Below, piece after piece: positions 9,079-18,911 of a DNA stretch of 64,000 nt. This stretch comes from Nitrospirota bacterium. Its GTDB lineage: Bacteria; Nitrospirota; Leptospirillia; Leptospirillales; Leptospirillaceae. Position 1 is the first letter of the stretch. Each line of letters opens with the position of its first letter. The stretch is from positions 50,197-114,196 of the forward strand of contig JAJZXW010000026.1 of assembly GCA_021806225.1 (NCBI GenBank). The letters run 5' to 3'. The notes under the pieces are model-generated. The model did not search any database. It was not told the origin of the DNA and saw only the letters and a program-made list of their open reading frames with translations. The position numbers were made by a program, and so were the translations under genes.

Positions 9079-10235
9079 CAGAGCGGACGGGCGATCCCCC
9101 GGACGGCCTCCGTGCCGTCCTGGAGCCGGAGGGGGAGGCCGGCCCGGTCCGACTGTCCCTTTTTCCGAGGGATCTGTCCCATCAGCGCCTTCTCGAAGGG
9201 GTGGAGGAAAAGGAGGCGCTGGGTCGCCTCCGGTGTCTTTTTCACCTTTGCGGGAGGGCCCAGGAGCGATTGGCCTTCCATGCCATCCGGGCGGCCCTGA
9301 GGGAGCGGGTCGAAGAGGTCTTTTCCGACGGGGAGGTCCTTCGGGAAAGTCTGTTCGAGGGCTTGAGGGCCCTCCTCCTGCCGATGGCGGGCGAGGCGAT
9401 TCTCCCTTCTTCGGAAAAGGAAGCCTGGAAACATCTTCGGGATCTCGGAAAGGAGCTGAACCCGGAGGGTTCCGATTTTTTCACGAAGTTCCGGGCCCTG
9501 CTAGAAGGCGTCGTTCTGGGGGAGGGCGCCTTGCGGTTCCTGGCCCGCGAAACGGCCCTGGACTGGGAGGAATGGCTCCGGGAGAGGCACTCACTCTCCC
9601 CGGTCGCCCGGCGGGCGGCTCTTCTCGCTCCCGAAGGGGAGGTGGCCGTCCCGATTCTCCCGGAGCTCTCCCTGACCAAGGCAGGCTTCGTGGAGCGGCT
9701 TGCCCGCGCCATGGACGACCGGGAATTCCTGTCATGGCCCCATCTGGCGGGGGAGGGCCGGGAGACCGGTTCTCTCGCCAGAGAGAGAGATCATCCTCTG
9801 GTTTGGGATCTCTGGAGGTCGGGGCGCACCCTGTCGGCCCGGCTGTCCGCCCGGCTTGTCGAACTCGCCCGCTGGTCCGGGGGGGAGAATGCCGGCGCGG
9901 TCGAAAAGATCCGGCTCGCGGAGATCCGTTCCCGCTCCCTGGGTGAGGGGGCGGGTATTGCCTGGGGCGAGACCTCCCGGGGACTTCTGGTCCACAGGTG
10001 GACCGTAAGGGACGGGAGGGTGAGGGAAGCCCGGATCCTGGCCCCCACGGAGTGGACCTTCGCTCCGGAAGGGGGCGCCTTTGCCTCCTGGTGTTCCGCC
10101 CTGTCCCGAAGGAGGATCTCCGGAAGGGGCCTTCGGGAGCTCGTAAGGGAGTCTTTGTGGGTCTTCGACCCCTGCGCCCCGGTCGTGGTACGGGAGCGCG
10201 GTCTCTCCGGAGAGCGGGAAGGCCGGAATGCATGA
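9075..10235 (+). CDS. hupK: HupK-like protein (degenerate large-subunit homologue, maturation scaffold)
   Basis: Position after hupH; LRCLFHLCGRAQERLAF and C-terminal LWVFDPCAPVVV; GTG start overlapping hupH stop. Confidence 0.68.
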   Translation: MTERTGDPPDGLRAVLEPEGEAGPVRLSLFPRDLSHQRLLEGVEEKEALGRLRCLFHLCGRAQERLAFHAIRAALRERVEEVFSDGEVLRESLFEGLRALLLPMAGEAILPSSEKEAWKHLRDLGKELNPEGSDFFTKFRALLEGVVLGEGALRFLARETALDWEEWLRERHSLSPVARRAALLAPEGEVAVPILPELSLTKAGFVERLARAMDDREFLSWPHLAGEGRETGSLARERDHPLVWDLWRSGRTLSARLSARLVELARWSGGENAGAVEKIRLAEIRSRSLGEGAGIAWGETSRGLLVHRWTVRDGRVREARILAPTEWTFAPEGGAFASWCSALSRRRISGRGLRELVRESLWVFDPCAPVVVRERGLSGEREGRNA

Positions 10236-10608
10236 GCTTTCCCTGGTGATGAACCTCCTGGAAATCTGCGAGGCGGAAGCCATCCGGAGAGGATTCGAAA
10301 GGATCGACCGGGTCGTCCTGGAGGTCGGTGTGCTTTCGGGGGTCTCCGTTTCCGCCCTTACGTTCGGCTTCGAATCCGCGGTCCGGGGAACCGTCTTGGA
10401 ATTCGCCGAACTCGAGATCCGGGAGATCCCGGGAACCGGGTGGTGTCTTCATTGCGAAGAGACGGTTCCTCTGGTGGAGCCCTTTCGGAGCTGTCCCGGA
10501 TGCGGGGCCTCCGGGGTTCTTCCCACGGGGGGAACGGAGTTCCGTCTTTGCGAGCTGATCGTGAGCGACAATCGGGCCGGAGGCCATTCCGTCCAAGGAG
10601 GGGGATGA
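10228..10608 (+). CDS. hypA: Hydrogenase nickel incorporation protein HypA
   Basis: MHELSLVMNLLEICE; zinc site CLHCEE...CPGCGA. Confidence 0.96.
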   Translation: MHELSLVMNLLEICEAEAIRRGFERIDRVVLEVGVLSGVSVSALTFGFESAVRGTVLEFAELEIREIPGTGWCLHCEETVPLVEPFRSCPGCGASGVLPTGGTEFRLCELIVSDNRAGGHSVQGGG

Positions 10609-11417
10609 TGTGCGTGGAGTGCGGGTGCGGGTCTCAAGGGGGCGAGAAGCGGCATGGGCGACTCCTGCCCCACCACCATCACGACGAAGGGAATCATTTG
10701 GACTCTCACGATTCCCACGGACCGAAGGAGGGTGGGAACCGCCGGAGAATTTCCGTCGAGCAGGACATCCTGTCGAAAAACAACCGCCTCGCCCGTGACA
10801 ACCGTGATTTTTTCAGGGCGCACGGCATCCTCGTCCTGAATCTTCTCTCCAGTCCGGGATCGGGAAAGACAACCCTCCTCGAACGGACCATCGGCGCACT
10901 GGGGGACAGGCTCCCCCTGGCGGTCATCGAAGGAGACCAGGAGACGAGCCGGGATGCGGACCGGATCCGCCGGATGGGGGTTCCAGCGGTCCAGATCAAC
11001 ACGGGAGCCGGCTGCCATCTCGACGCCCACCAGGTGGCCCACGCCGTAGGGGAGCTCTCGCTCCTCCCCGGGATGGTCCTGGTCATCGAGAATGTCGGGA
11101 ACCTGGTCTGTCCGGCCCTCTTCGACCTTGGAGAGACGGTCCGGGTCGTCCTTTTTTCGGTGACGGAGGGGGAAGACAAGCCTCTCAAGTATCCCCGGAT
11201 CTTCCGGGACGCCGATCTGACCCTTCTCACCAAGGCTGACCTTCTTCCCCACCTGGATTTCGAGTGGGACATGGCCATAAACGCGCTCCGGTCCGTCAAT
11301 CCCCGGGGAGAAATCCTCTCCCTCTCCTCCCGGACAGGGGAAGGGATGGAGGGCTGGCTGTCATGGCTCTCTGCACGGCGGGCGGGGGTCGGGACAGTTC
11401 CGGACCTCCCGGCCTGA
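10605..11417 (+). CDS. hypB: Hydrogenase nickel incorporation GTPase HypB with His-rich N-terminus
   Basis: MMCVECGCG, LLPHHHHDEGNHLDSHDSHG, LSSPGSGKTTLLERT, VIENVGNLVCPALFDLGE, LLTKADLLPH. Confidence 0.97.
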   Translation: MMCVECGCGSQGGEKRHGRLLPHHHHDEGNHLDSHDSHGPKEGGNRRRISVEQDILSKNNRLARDNRDFFRAHGILVLNLLSSPGSGKTTLLERTIGALGDRLPLAVIEGDQETSRDADRIRRMGVPAVQINTGAGCHLDAHQVAHAVGELSLLPGMVLVIENVGNLVCPALFDLGETVRVVLFSVTEGEDKPLKYPRIFRDADLTLLTKADLLPHLDFEWDMAINALRSVNPRGEILSLSSRTGEGMEGWLSWLSARRAGVGTVPDLPA

Positions 11418-11429
11418 AGCGGAAAAATT

Positions 11430-13796
11430 GTGGATCCCAGTCCTCACGAACCGGAGGTTCCGGCATCCCTCGAAGGGCTTGCGGAGATGGCGCGAATCTC
11501 CCTTGCGATTTCCGGGCGGGTCCAGGGCGTGGGTTTTCGCCCTTTCGTCGTCCGGCTCGCCCGGGGACTCTCCCTCTCGGGATCGGTGGCGAACGTCCCG
11601 GAGGGGGTTTGCCTGGAGATCCAGGGAAGCCGGACCCGGCTTGGACGCTTCCTGGAGGCGCTCGGGTCGGAGCTCCCCCCCGGTGCCCGGATCGACAGCA
11701 TCCGTCGCGAAGAGTGCCCGTTCAGGAGGAACGAGTCATCCTTCGTCCTCCGGAACTCCCGGAGGGGGATTCGGGGGGACGGGAAGGATCTCTCGTCCCT
11801 TCGGCCGGATACGGCCGTCTGTTCCGACTGTCTAAGGGAGCTCTTCGACCCGGGCAATCGTCGCTTCCGTTATCCGCTGATTTCCTGCACCGTCTGCGGT
11901 CCCCGGTATTCGATCGCCCTGCGGCCGCCCTTCGACCGTTGCCGGACCACCCTCCGGCGTTTTCCCCTGTGTCCGGAATGCCGGAGGGAGTATGGAGATC
12001 CGGCCGACCGGCGCTATCACGCCCAGACCATCGGCTGCCCGGACTGCGGTCCGAAAACCTGGTTTCTGGAGGGAGACGGCCGGAAAAAAAAGGGGGTCGG
12101 CTGTCTGGAGGAGGCGGGGCGCCGCCTCCGGTCCGGCGGGGTGCTGGTGCTCAAGGGACTCGGTGGTTTTCACCTGGCCTGCGATGCCGGAAATCGGGAG
12201 GGGATTGACCGGATCCGGGAGCTCAAGGGCCGTCCGGAAAAGCCCCTGGCCGTGATGGTTGGATCTGTCGCCACAGCGGGAGAGCTGGCCCGCATTTCAC
12301 CGTCGGCCCGTCGGCTTCTTCTCTCACCGGAGAACCCGATCGTCCTGCTTCCCTTCAGGAAGGGGGCTCCGGTCGTCCTGGACCGGCTCGCCCCCGGTCT
12401 CGACAGGATCGGACTTTTTCTTCCCTCGACCCCGATCCATCACCTTCTCTTCGGGGAGACGGGTCAGTCCCTTCCGACTCTCGTCATGACCAGCGCCAAT
12501 CCGGAAGGGCAGCCGATCGCCGCGTCGCTTGTCGAGGTTCTGGGATACTTCCGGGGTCGGGTGGATGGCCTCCTCGTCCACGGACGCCCGATCCGGGAAC
12601 GCCAGGACGACAGTCTGACTGTTCCGGACAGGCGGGGGACCGTGCTGCTCCGCCGGTCCCGGGGATGGGTTCCCGCCTCATTTTCTATCCTCCGGAGACG
12701 CTGCCCTCTGTCGGAGCCGGTCGTCCTGGCCCTGGGCGGCCACCAGAAGACCGCTCCCTGCAGGATCCGGAAGGGGAGGGCCCTGGTCCTGCCCCATCTG
12801 GGCGACCTCGACACTCCGGAGAGCCGCGAGCTTTTCAGGAAGACCCTGGAACGATTCGTCGAGCGGGACGGGGGACCTCCGACCCATCTGGCCTGCGATC
12901 TCCATCCCGACTTTCCGTCCACCCGGATGGCCTTCGACATGGGGGAGGAGTGGGGGATCCCTGTGATTCCTGTCCAGCATCACCACGCTCATGTGGCTTC
13001 GGTGATGGCAGACAGGGGAATCTGTGGTCCGGTCCTGGGTCTCGCGCTGGACGGATTCGGTCTGGGGTCGGACGGGAGCTTCTGGGGAGGGGAGCTGCTC
13101 CGGGTAGAGCGATCCGGCTGGACGCGTCTGGGTCATTTCGCCCCCTTTCCCGTTCCGGGAGGGGCCCGGGCCTTCCGGGAGCCCTGGCGCATGGGAGTGG
13201 TCGCTCTCCACGCCCTTGGCCGGGGGGAGGAGGCGGTACGGCGTTTCCGGAACCCTCGCGCCGGAGAGATCCTGGCCCTTCTCGAAGGAGGCCGTTCCGG
13301 ACTCATTCCCCAGACCTCGAGCGCCGGGCGGCTCTTCGATACGGTCTACGCCCTGCTCGGAGGACGGGAACATCTTTCGTACGAGGGGCAGGGGGCGATG
13401 GAGCTCGAATCCTGGGCCCGAAAGGGGCGCACGGATCCGGCAGAGAGGCTCGGACGGTTCCACCGGATCAAGGCGGGAATCCTCGATTTCCGTCCCCTTC
13501 TCGCCCGTCTCGCCGGGGAATCCTCCCGGGAAGACGGCGCCCGCCTTTTTCACGAGGCGATCGCGACGGGGCTCTCGGAATGGGTTCTCGACGGGAGGTC
13601 CCGCACGGGCCTGTCGACCGTCCTCCTGTCCGGAGGGGTCTTCCAGAATCGCCTTTTGGCCGGATTGTTTCGCCGGCGGCTCGAAGGAAAAGGCGTCATG
13701 GTCATCGAGCCGGTGAGGGTTCCGGCGAACGACGGGGGGTTGGCCTTGGGTCAGGCCTGGACCGTGTGGGCTCCGGAGGCAAGTCCTTCGCATTAG
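11430..13796 (+). CDS. hypF: Carbamoyltransferase HypF
   Basis: Acylphosphatase-like GRVQGVGFRPFV; zinc-finger CSDCLREL..CTVCGPRYS..CPECRREY..CPDCGP; Kae1-like VQHHHAHVASVMAD; 788 aa. Confidence 0.98.
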   Translation: MDPSPHEPEVPASLEGLAEMARISLAISGRVQGVGFRPFVVRLARGLSLSGSVANVPEGVCLEIQGSRTRLGRFLEALGSELPPGARIDSIRREECPFRRNESSFVLRNSRRGIRGDGKDLSSLRPDTAVCSDCLRELFDPGNRRFRYPLISCTVCGPRYSIALRPPFDRCRTTLRRFPLCPECRREYGDPADRRYHAQTIGCPDCGPKTWFLEGDGRKKKGVGCLEEAGRRLRSGGVLVLKGLGGFHLACDAGNREGIDRIRELKGRPEKPLAVMVGSVATAGELARISPSARRLLLSPENPIVLLPFRKGAPVVLDRLAPGLDRIGLFLPSTPIHHLLFGETGQSLPTLVMTSANPEGQPIAASLVEVLGYFRGRVDGLLVHGRPIRERQDDSLTVPDRRGTVLLRRSRGWVPASFSILRRRCPLSEPVVLALGGHQKTAPCRIRKGRALVLPHLGDLDTPESRELFRKTLERFVERDGGPPTHLACDLHPDFPSTRMAFDMGEEWGIPVIPVQHHHAHVASVMADRGICGPVLGLALDGFGLGSDGSFWGGELLRVERSGWTRLGHFAPFPVPGGARAFREPWRMGVVALHALGRGEEAVRRFRNPRAGEILALLEGGRSGLIPQTSSAGRLFDTVYALLGGREHLSYEGQGAMELESWARKGRTDPAERLGRFHRIKAGILDFRPLLARLAGESSREDGARLFHEAIATGLSEWVLDGRSRTGLSTVLLSGGVFQNRLLAGLFRRRLEGKGVMVIEPVRVPANDGGLALGQAWTVWAPEASPSH

Positions 13797-13827
13797 AAAA
13801 CAATGGAAATTATGAGGAGAGCGACCG

Positions 13828-14058
13828 ATGTGTCTTGCCGTTCCGGCACTGGTGGAGGAGGTTCTCGGGGATTCGCGGGCCCGGGTGCGTCTGGGGGGCG
13901 TTCTTCAGGATATCTCGACCGTCCTGGTCGAGGATCTCCGGAAGGGGGACTATGTAATCGTCCACGTCGGATTCGCCCTGAGCCGGCTCGACCGGGACGA
14001 GGCGCAGAAGACCCTGGACCTCATGCGCGAAGCCGCCGGCTTCGAAGGAGGTGCCTGA
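13828..14058 (+). CDS. hypC: HypC chaperone
   Basis: MCLAVPALVEEV..DYVIVHVGFALSRLD. Confidence 0.96.
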   Translation: MCLAVPALVEEVLGDSRARVRLGGVLQDISTVLVEDLRKGDYVIVHVGFALSRLDRDEAQKTLDLMREAAGFEGGA

Positions 14059-15179
14059 TGTCCGATCTCCGCTACATCGAATCCTTCCGGGATCCGGACA
14101 TTGGGCGATCCCTGCTGGCCGCTCTGGCACTCGCGGCGAATCAGCTTCCCCGCTCTCCGGTCCGGATCATGGAGTTCTGCGGAGGCCACACCCACGCCTT
14201 TCACCGGTTCGGCCTTCTCGAACTGCTCCCCCCTCAAATCCGCATGGTCCACGGTCCGGGATGCCCGGTCTGCGTCCTGCCGAAGGGGCGCATCGACACG
14301 GCCATCGGCCTCGCCCTCGAAAAAAAGGTGGTGCTCGCGGTCTATGGGGATGTTCTCCGTGTCCCGGGCTCCCACGGCATGACCCTCATGAAGGCCCGCG
14401 CCAGAGGAGCGGACGTCCGGATCGTCGTCTCGGCCATGGATGCCCTGGCCCTGGCGGAGGTTCTCCCCGACCGGGAAATCGTCTTCTTCGCCATCGGATT
14501 CGAGACGACGACTCCCCCCACCGCGGCTGTGATCCTCGAAGCACGCCGGAGGAATCTCCGGAACTTTTCCGTCTTTGCAAACCATGTCCTGACTCCCCCC
14601 GCCATGGAAGCCATTTTGTCCGGGACCGCCCTGGACGGCATCGTCGGGCCGTCCCATGTCAGTACGGTCATCGGCACCCGGGCCTACGACTTTGTGTCCC
14701 GGAACCACAGGATTCCCCTTGTGGTGGCCGGCTTCGAGCCCCTGGACATCCTGCTGGCCCTCCGCATGCTCCTCGTCCAGATTGCGGAGGGGCGGGCGGA
14801 AGTGGAAAACGAATACGCGCGCGCAGTGGTGCCGCAAGGAAATCCCCGATCTCTCGAGCTGATCGAAAGGGTATTCGAAAGGGCGTCCTTCTTCGAATGG
14901 CGTGGGCTTGGAGCCTTGCCCCGGAGTGGCCTGGCAATACGGGAGGAGTTCGGATTCCTTGACGCCCAAAGGCGTTTCTCGGTCGAGGTCGGTCAGGTCT
15001 CCGACCCGGGGATCTGCGAATGCGGGGAGATCCTGAAGGGAGCCAAGGGCCCCCGGGATTGCCGGATATTCGGGACTCTCTGCACTCCCGACACGCCGGT
15101 CGGGGCCTGCATGGTCAGTGCCGAAGGGGCCTGTGCGGCCGTTTTTCACTATGGGGACCGGGAAGGGGCCGTCTCTTGA
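14058..15179 (+). CDS. hypD: HypD
   Basis: IMEFCGGHTHAFHRFGL, VHGPGCPVCVLP, IGFETTTPPTA, GPSHVSTVIG. Confidence 0.97.
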   Translation: MSDLRYIESFRDPDIGRSLLAALALAANQLPRSPVRIMEFCGGHTHAFHRFGLLELLPPQIRMVHGPGCPVCVLPKGRIDTAIGLALEKKVVLAVYGDVLRVPGSHGMTLMKARARGADVRIVVSAMDALALAEVLPDREIVFFAIGFETTTPPTAAVILEARRRNLRNFSVFANHVLTPPAMEAILSGTALDGIVGPSHVSTVIGTRAYDFVSRNHRIPLVVAGFEPLDILLALRMLLVQIAEGRAEVENEYARAVVPQGNPRSLELIERVFERASFFEWRGLGALPRSGLAIREEFGFLDAQRRFSVEVGQVSDPGICECGEILKGAKGPRDCRIFGTLCTPDTPVGACMVSAEGACAAVFHYGDREGAVS

Positions 15180-16237
15180 GCGGGGGGCGGGGAGCGCTGG
15201 GGGTCCGGCTCGACCTTGAAAAAGGGCGCGTGGAGATGGTCCATGGCAGCGGGGGACGGGCTTCGGCCCAGCTGGTGGAGGAGCTCTTCATCCCGGCGTT
15301 CGACAATCCGTGGCTCCGGATGGCGGGAGACCAGGCCCAGCTCGACCTGCCGGAGGGACGATGGGCCATGAGCACCGATTCCTTCGTGGTATCTCCCTAC
15401 TTCTTTCCGGGGGGAGATATCGGATCCCTCTCCATTCACGGGACGGTCAACGATCTGGCCATGGGAGGTGCCCGTCCGCTCTATCTGACGGCGGGGTTCG
15501 TCCTCGAGGAGGGATTCCCTCTTTCGGACCTTGTCCGGATCCTCCGGAGCATGGGGACGGCGGCCAGGGAGTGCGGCGTGTCTCTGGTGGCAGGAGACAC
15601 CAAGGTGGTGGAACGCGGCAAGGGGGACGGCATCTACATCAACACCTCCGGAATCGGACGGATTCCGGCCGGAGTCAGCCTCGATCCATCCGGCATCCGT
15701 CCGGGTGATGAAATCCTCATCTCGGGGCCGGTCGGCGATCACGGGGCCACCGTCCTGGCCGCCCGGGAGGAAGGAAGGATCGCAACGTCCCTTCGCTCGG
15801 ACTCAGCACCTCTTGACGGGCTAGTCGCGGCGATGCTCGTCTCCGGTCCGGGTCTCGTCTGCCTCCGGGATCCGACCCGGGGGGGGGTGGCCTCCACCCT
15901 GAACGAGTGGGCCCGGATTTCGGGTCTGTGCTTCGAGATCGAGGAGTCCGGGCTTCAGGTCCGTCCCGAGGTCCGGGGGATTTCCGAGCTTCTGGGGATC
16001 GACCCTCTCTATCTGGCCAACGAAGGCCGACTCATGGGAGTTTGCCGGCCCGAGGCCGCTGACCGGCTCCTGTCGGCCCTGCGCTCCAATCCGTCGGGTC
16101 GTGAGGCGACGCGGATCGGAAGGGTCGAGAAAGGAAGGCCGGGCCGCCCGGAGGGAACCGTCCGTATGAAGACCCTCATGGGCGGAACCCGGACGGTGGA
16201 CTGGCTTCTCGGGGATCCCCTCCCCCGGATTTGCTAG
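15176..16237 (+). CDS. hypE: HypE
   Basis: VEMVHGSGGRASAQLVEELF, MSTDSFVVSPYFFPGGDIG, VAGDTKVVERGKGDGIYINTSGIG; TTG start overlapping hypD stop (start uncertain). Confidence 0.95.
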   Translation: MSGGRGALGVRLDLEKGRVEMVHGSGGRASAQLVEELFIPAFDNPWLRMAGDQAQLDLPEGRWAMSTDSFVVSPYFFPGGDIGSLSIHGTVNDLAMGGARPLYLTAGFVLEEGFPLSDLVRILRSMGTAARECGVSLVAGDTKVVERGKGDGIYINTSGIGRIPAGVSLDPSGIRPGDEILISGPVGDHGATVLAAREEGRIATSLRSDSAPLDGLVAAMLVSGPGLVCLRDPTRGGVASTLNEWARISGLCFEIEESGLQVRPEVRGISELLGIDPLYLANEGRLMGVCRPEAADRLLSALRSNPSGREATRIGRVEKGRPGRPEGTVRMKTLMGGTRTVDWLLGDPLPRIC

Positions 16238-16251
16238 AAAGGAGGCACAGG

Positions 16252-17067
16252 ATGACAGGCCTTTCAGGAGTGGCCGCCGGAAGCGTCATTCTTGTCACGA
16301 TGGCTCTGGGGATGGGATTCCGCCACGGTCTAGATCCCGACCATCTGACGGCCATCGATGCCATCCTCCGGTTCCAGTCGGTCCGGAAAAGGAGGGTGGT
16401 CCGGTGGTCCGGTCTCTTTTTTTCCATGGGCCACGGGGTGGTCGTCATGACCCTCGGAGCCTGCATTCTCACTTTGGCTCTTCGTGTCCGGGTTCCTGCG
16501 GCCCTCTCCCTCGCCGGAGGTCTCGTTTCGGGGATTTTTCTCCTGGGCATGGCCGGGGCCAACGGTCTCTTTCTGGCCCGCTCGGAGGCGACGGTCCCTT
16601 TCGTTCCGGTGGGGTTCAGGGCCCGTCTTCTCCTCCGGGGCCTCCCCCTCGACAGGCCCGTCTTTCTCGTTTTTTTGGGAATGCTCTTTGCCGTTTCCTT
16701 CGACACCTTCTCCCAGACGGTGTTTTTTTCTCTGGCCGCCTCCTCCCTGGGAGGAAGGGGGGAGGGCCTGGCCGTAGGAGCGGCCTTCGTTCTGGGGATG
16801 TGTCTTTCCGACGGAGCGAATGGGCTATGGATCGCCCGGCTGATCGAACGATCCGACCGTCAGGGCGTCCGGCTTTCCCGCGTCATGGGATGGTCAGTGG
16901 TTCTCCTGAGCCTCCTCGTCGGGTTTTTTGTTCTTTCCACAAGCTTAACGAAAAACGTCATTCCCGATTCTCCGATGGGGGAAACCCTGACTGGGATCGG
17001 GGTGATTCTGCTCCTGTCCCTGGCCTACCTTCTCGGAAGCCGCCTTGTCCGGGACAGAGCCTCTTGA
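16252..17067 (+). CDS. Nickel/cobalt transporter, high-affinity permease type
   Basis: GFRHGLDPDHLTAID signature; multiple TM; end of hydrogenase locus. Confidence 0.85.
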   Translation: MTGLSGVAAGSVILVTMALGMGFRHGLDPDHLTAIDAILRFQSVRKRRVVRWSGLFFSMGHGVVVMTLGACILTLALRVRVPAALSLAGGLVSGIFLLGMAGANGLFLARSEATVPFVPVGFRARLLLRGLPLDRPVFLVFLGMLFAVSFDTFSQTVFFSLAASSLGGRGEGLAVGAAFVLGMCLSDGANGLWIARLIERSDRQGVRLSRVMGWSVVLLSLLVGFFVLSTSLTKNVIPDSPMGETLTGIGVILLLSLAYLLGSRLVRDRAS

Positions 17068-17197
17068 GCGCCCGCCTTTCCTGAAGTTCTCCCGAAAAAA
17101 TCCGGCCGGTTTTCCCGGTCCTGCCATGAATACTCCGTTTGTTCTCCGGGAAAGGATCAGGAGGGTCTGTGCCTGGCAGGGAATGGGCCAAAGGGGA

Positions 17198-18733
17198 TCA
17201 GGATTCGCGGCCGGTTCCCGCCTCGGAGAACCACTGGACCGACAAGGGGTGCCCCAGTCCCAGGTCCCGGCTTTCGGTAGATGACAGGGACAGCGATTCG
17301 TCCGATTCCTCAAGATCCCGGGGCAGAACTCTGAGAACGGGAGTCCGGTAGGACAAGGTGGCGGAATCTCCGCCCGAGGCGAGGAGGATGTCCCGCGCCA
17401 GGCCGAGGAGGGGGTTCAGAATCCCGAGAAGGCGCTGGTCATCCTTGTTCAGATGACGAAGGTAGGGGTGCCCTTTCTTTTTGGGTCGGCCCGACCTGTC
17501 CTCCGTCTGGCTGAGGATGAGACCGCAAAGGAGGCGGTCTCGCTGGGAAAGGCCGGGAAGATCCCCGTGGAGAAGGAGGTCCCAGAGCTCCCGCATGTTG
17601 GGGGAGGGGTTGTGAAAGACGGGGAGCAGGGCCAGGGTCCCGATCATGTCGCAAAGAAGGGGGAGCCTCCCCGAAGGGAGGCCGGAGGGGAAGATGAGCC
17701 GAAGAAGTTCGTGGAGGGTATCCCGAAGGGGTTTCGAATCCCGGATGCGCCCGTAGCGCCGGGCGATTCTCCGGAGAGTGTTCCGGCTCACCGGACCCTC
17801 CTCTCCGCCTTCTGTCTTCTGATAGTATTCCATGAAGAGGCCCTGCCGGAGACCATAATGGGAAAAGGTCAGTACGGGAGCTCCGGAGAGGGATGTGATC
17901 GCGGAGATGACGGCCAGTCCCGCGGGAAGAATGTCGGAGCGGTCGGCCCCGATGTTGAGAGTCCGCGCCTGTTCCGGGGTCAGCCGGCGGCCGGTCCGTT
18001 TCACGATGCGGGCCGCCTCCCGGGACGGGATTTCATAATGGTGGATGTCGGGATAGAAGGGGTAGGAGCGGAGCTTCTGCGAGATGCGAGCGAGCTGGCG
18101 GGCGGTCCCTCCCACTCCGACCAGGGCCGGAAAGGGACGGGTGAAGAGGCCGCTTTCCTCGAGGACGGAGGCGATGTGGCGCTCCATCCTTTTCCATTCG
18201 GCCTGCGACGGGCGCCCCCTGTTCTCGAAGAACATTTCAGTGAGCCGCACCGCCCCCAGGGGAAGGGTCAGGATTTTTCTCGGGTGATGTCCATGAAGGT
18301 CGATCAGTTCGGCGCTTCCCCCGCCGATATCGAAAACGAGAGCGTCCCCCTTGTCGAAGCCGTTCTGGACGCCCAGGCAGCTGTAGGATCCTTCCTGCTC
18401 TCCGTCGAGAATTTCGACAGGCGCTTCCAGGGAGGCCGAAAGCCGCGAGAGGACCTCCTCGCGATTTCTGGCGTCCCGGACGGCCGAGGTGGCGACGCAG
18501 CGAAGCTCATCGGCTTGGTGGAGGGCGATCCTTTTCCGAAAATCCGTGAGGGCCCTTGAAGCCCGTTCGATGGCCTCCGGCGTGATCGTCAGGGAAGGGT
18601 ACATCCCCGAGGCGATCCGGGCGGAGCTCTTGTAGCGGGCGACTGTCCAGAAATCTCCTCCGCGCATGGCCACGATCTCAAGACGCATGGAGTTCGATCC
18701 GATGTCGATGAGGGCGATTTTGTGGAGGCTCAT
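17198..18733 (-). CDS. Exopolyphosphatase / Ppx-GppA family phosphatase
   Basis: IALIDIGSNSMRLEIV, VATSAVRDARNR, VFDIGGGSAELI, LPLGAVRLTEMF; start placed at MSLHKIAL. Confidence 0.92.
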   Translation of the reverse strand: MSLHKIALIDIGSNSMRLEIVAMRGGDFWTVARYKSSARIASGMYPSLTITPEAIERASRALTDFRKRIALHQADELRCVATSAVRDARNREEVLSRLSASLEAPVEILDGEQEGSYSCLGVQNGFDKGDALVFDIGGGSAELIDLHGHHPRKILTLPLGAVRLTEMFFENRGRPSQAEWKRMERHIASVLEESGLFTRPFPALVGVGGTARQLARISQKLRSYPFYPDIHHYEIPSREAARIVKRTGRRLTPEQARTLNIGADRSDILPAGLAVISAITSLSGAPVLTFSHYGLRQGLFMEYYQKTEGGEEGPVSRNTLRRIARRYGRIRDSKPLRDTLHELLRLIFPSGLPSGRLPLLCDMIGTLALLPVFHNPSPNMRELWDLLLHGDLPGLSQRDRLLCGLILSQTEDRSGRPKKKGHPYLRHLNKDDQRLLGILNPLLGLARDILLASGGDSATLSYRTPVLRVLPRDLEESDESLSLSSTESRDLGLGHPLSVQWFSEAGTGRES

Positions 18734-18911
18734 GGACTGATTGTGCCACAGGTCAGGACGACTTCCAAGGAGAGTACCCGGCATTCGGCTCCTTGCCGAT
18801 TGATCCCGGGAAATCTTGCGTTATAATTGGAAAACTGATCAGGGGGCGTATGGCCTTTCCCAAACGGCGGCGGGTCACGCCTCTTCCACGTCATCATCCG
18901 AAAGGACCGGA

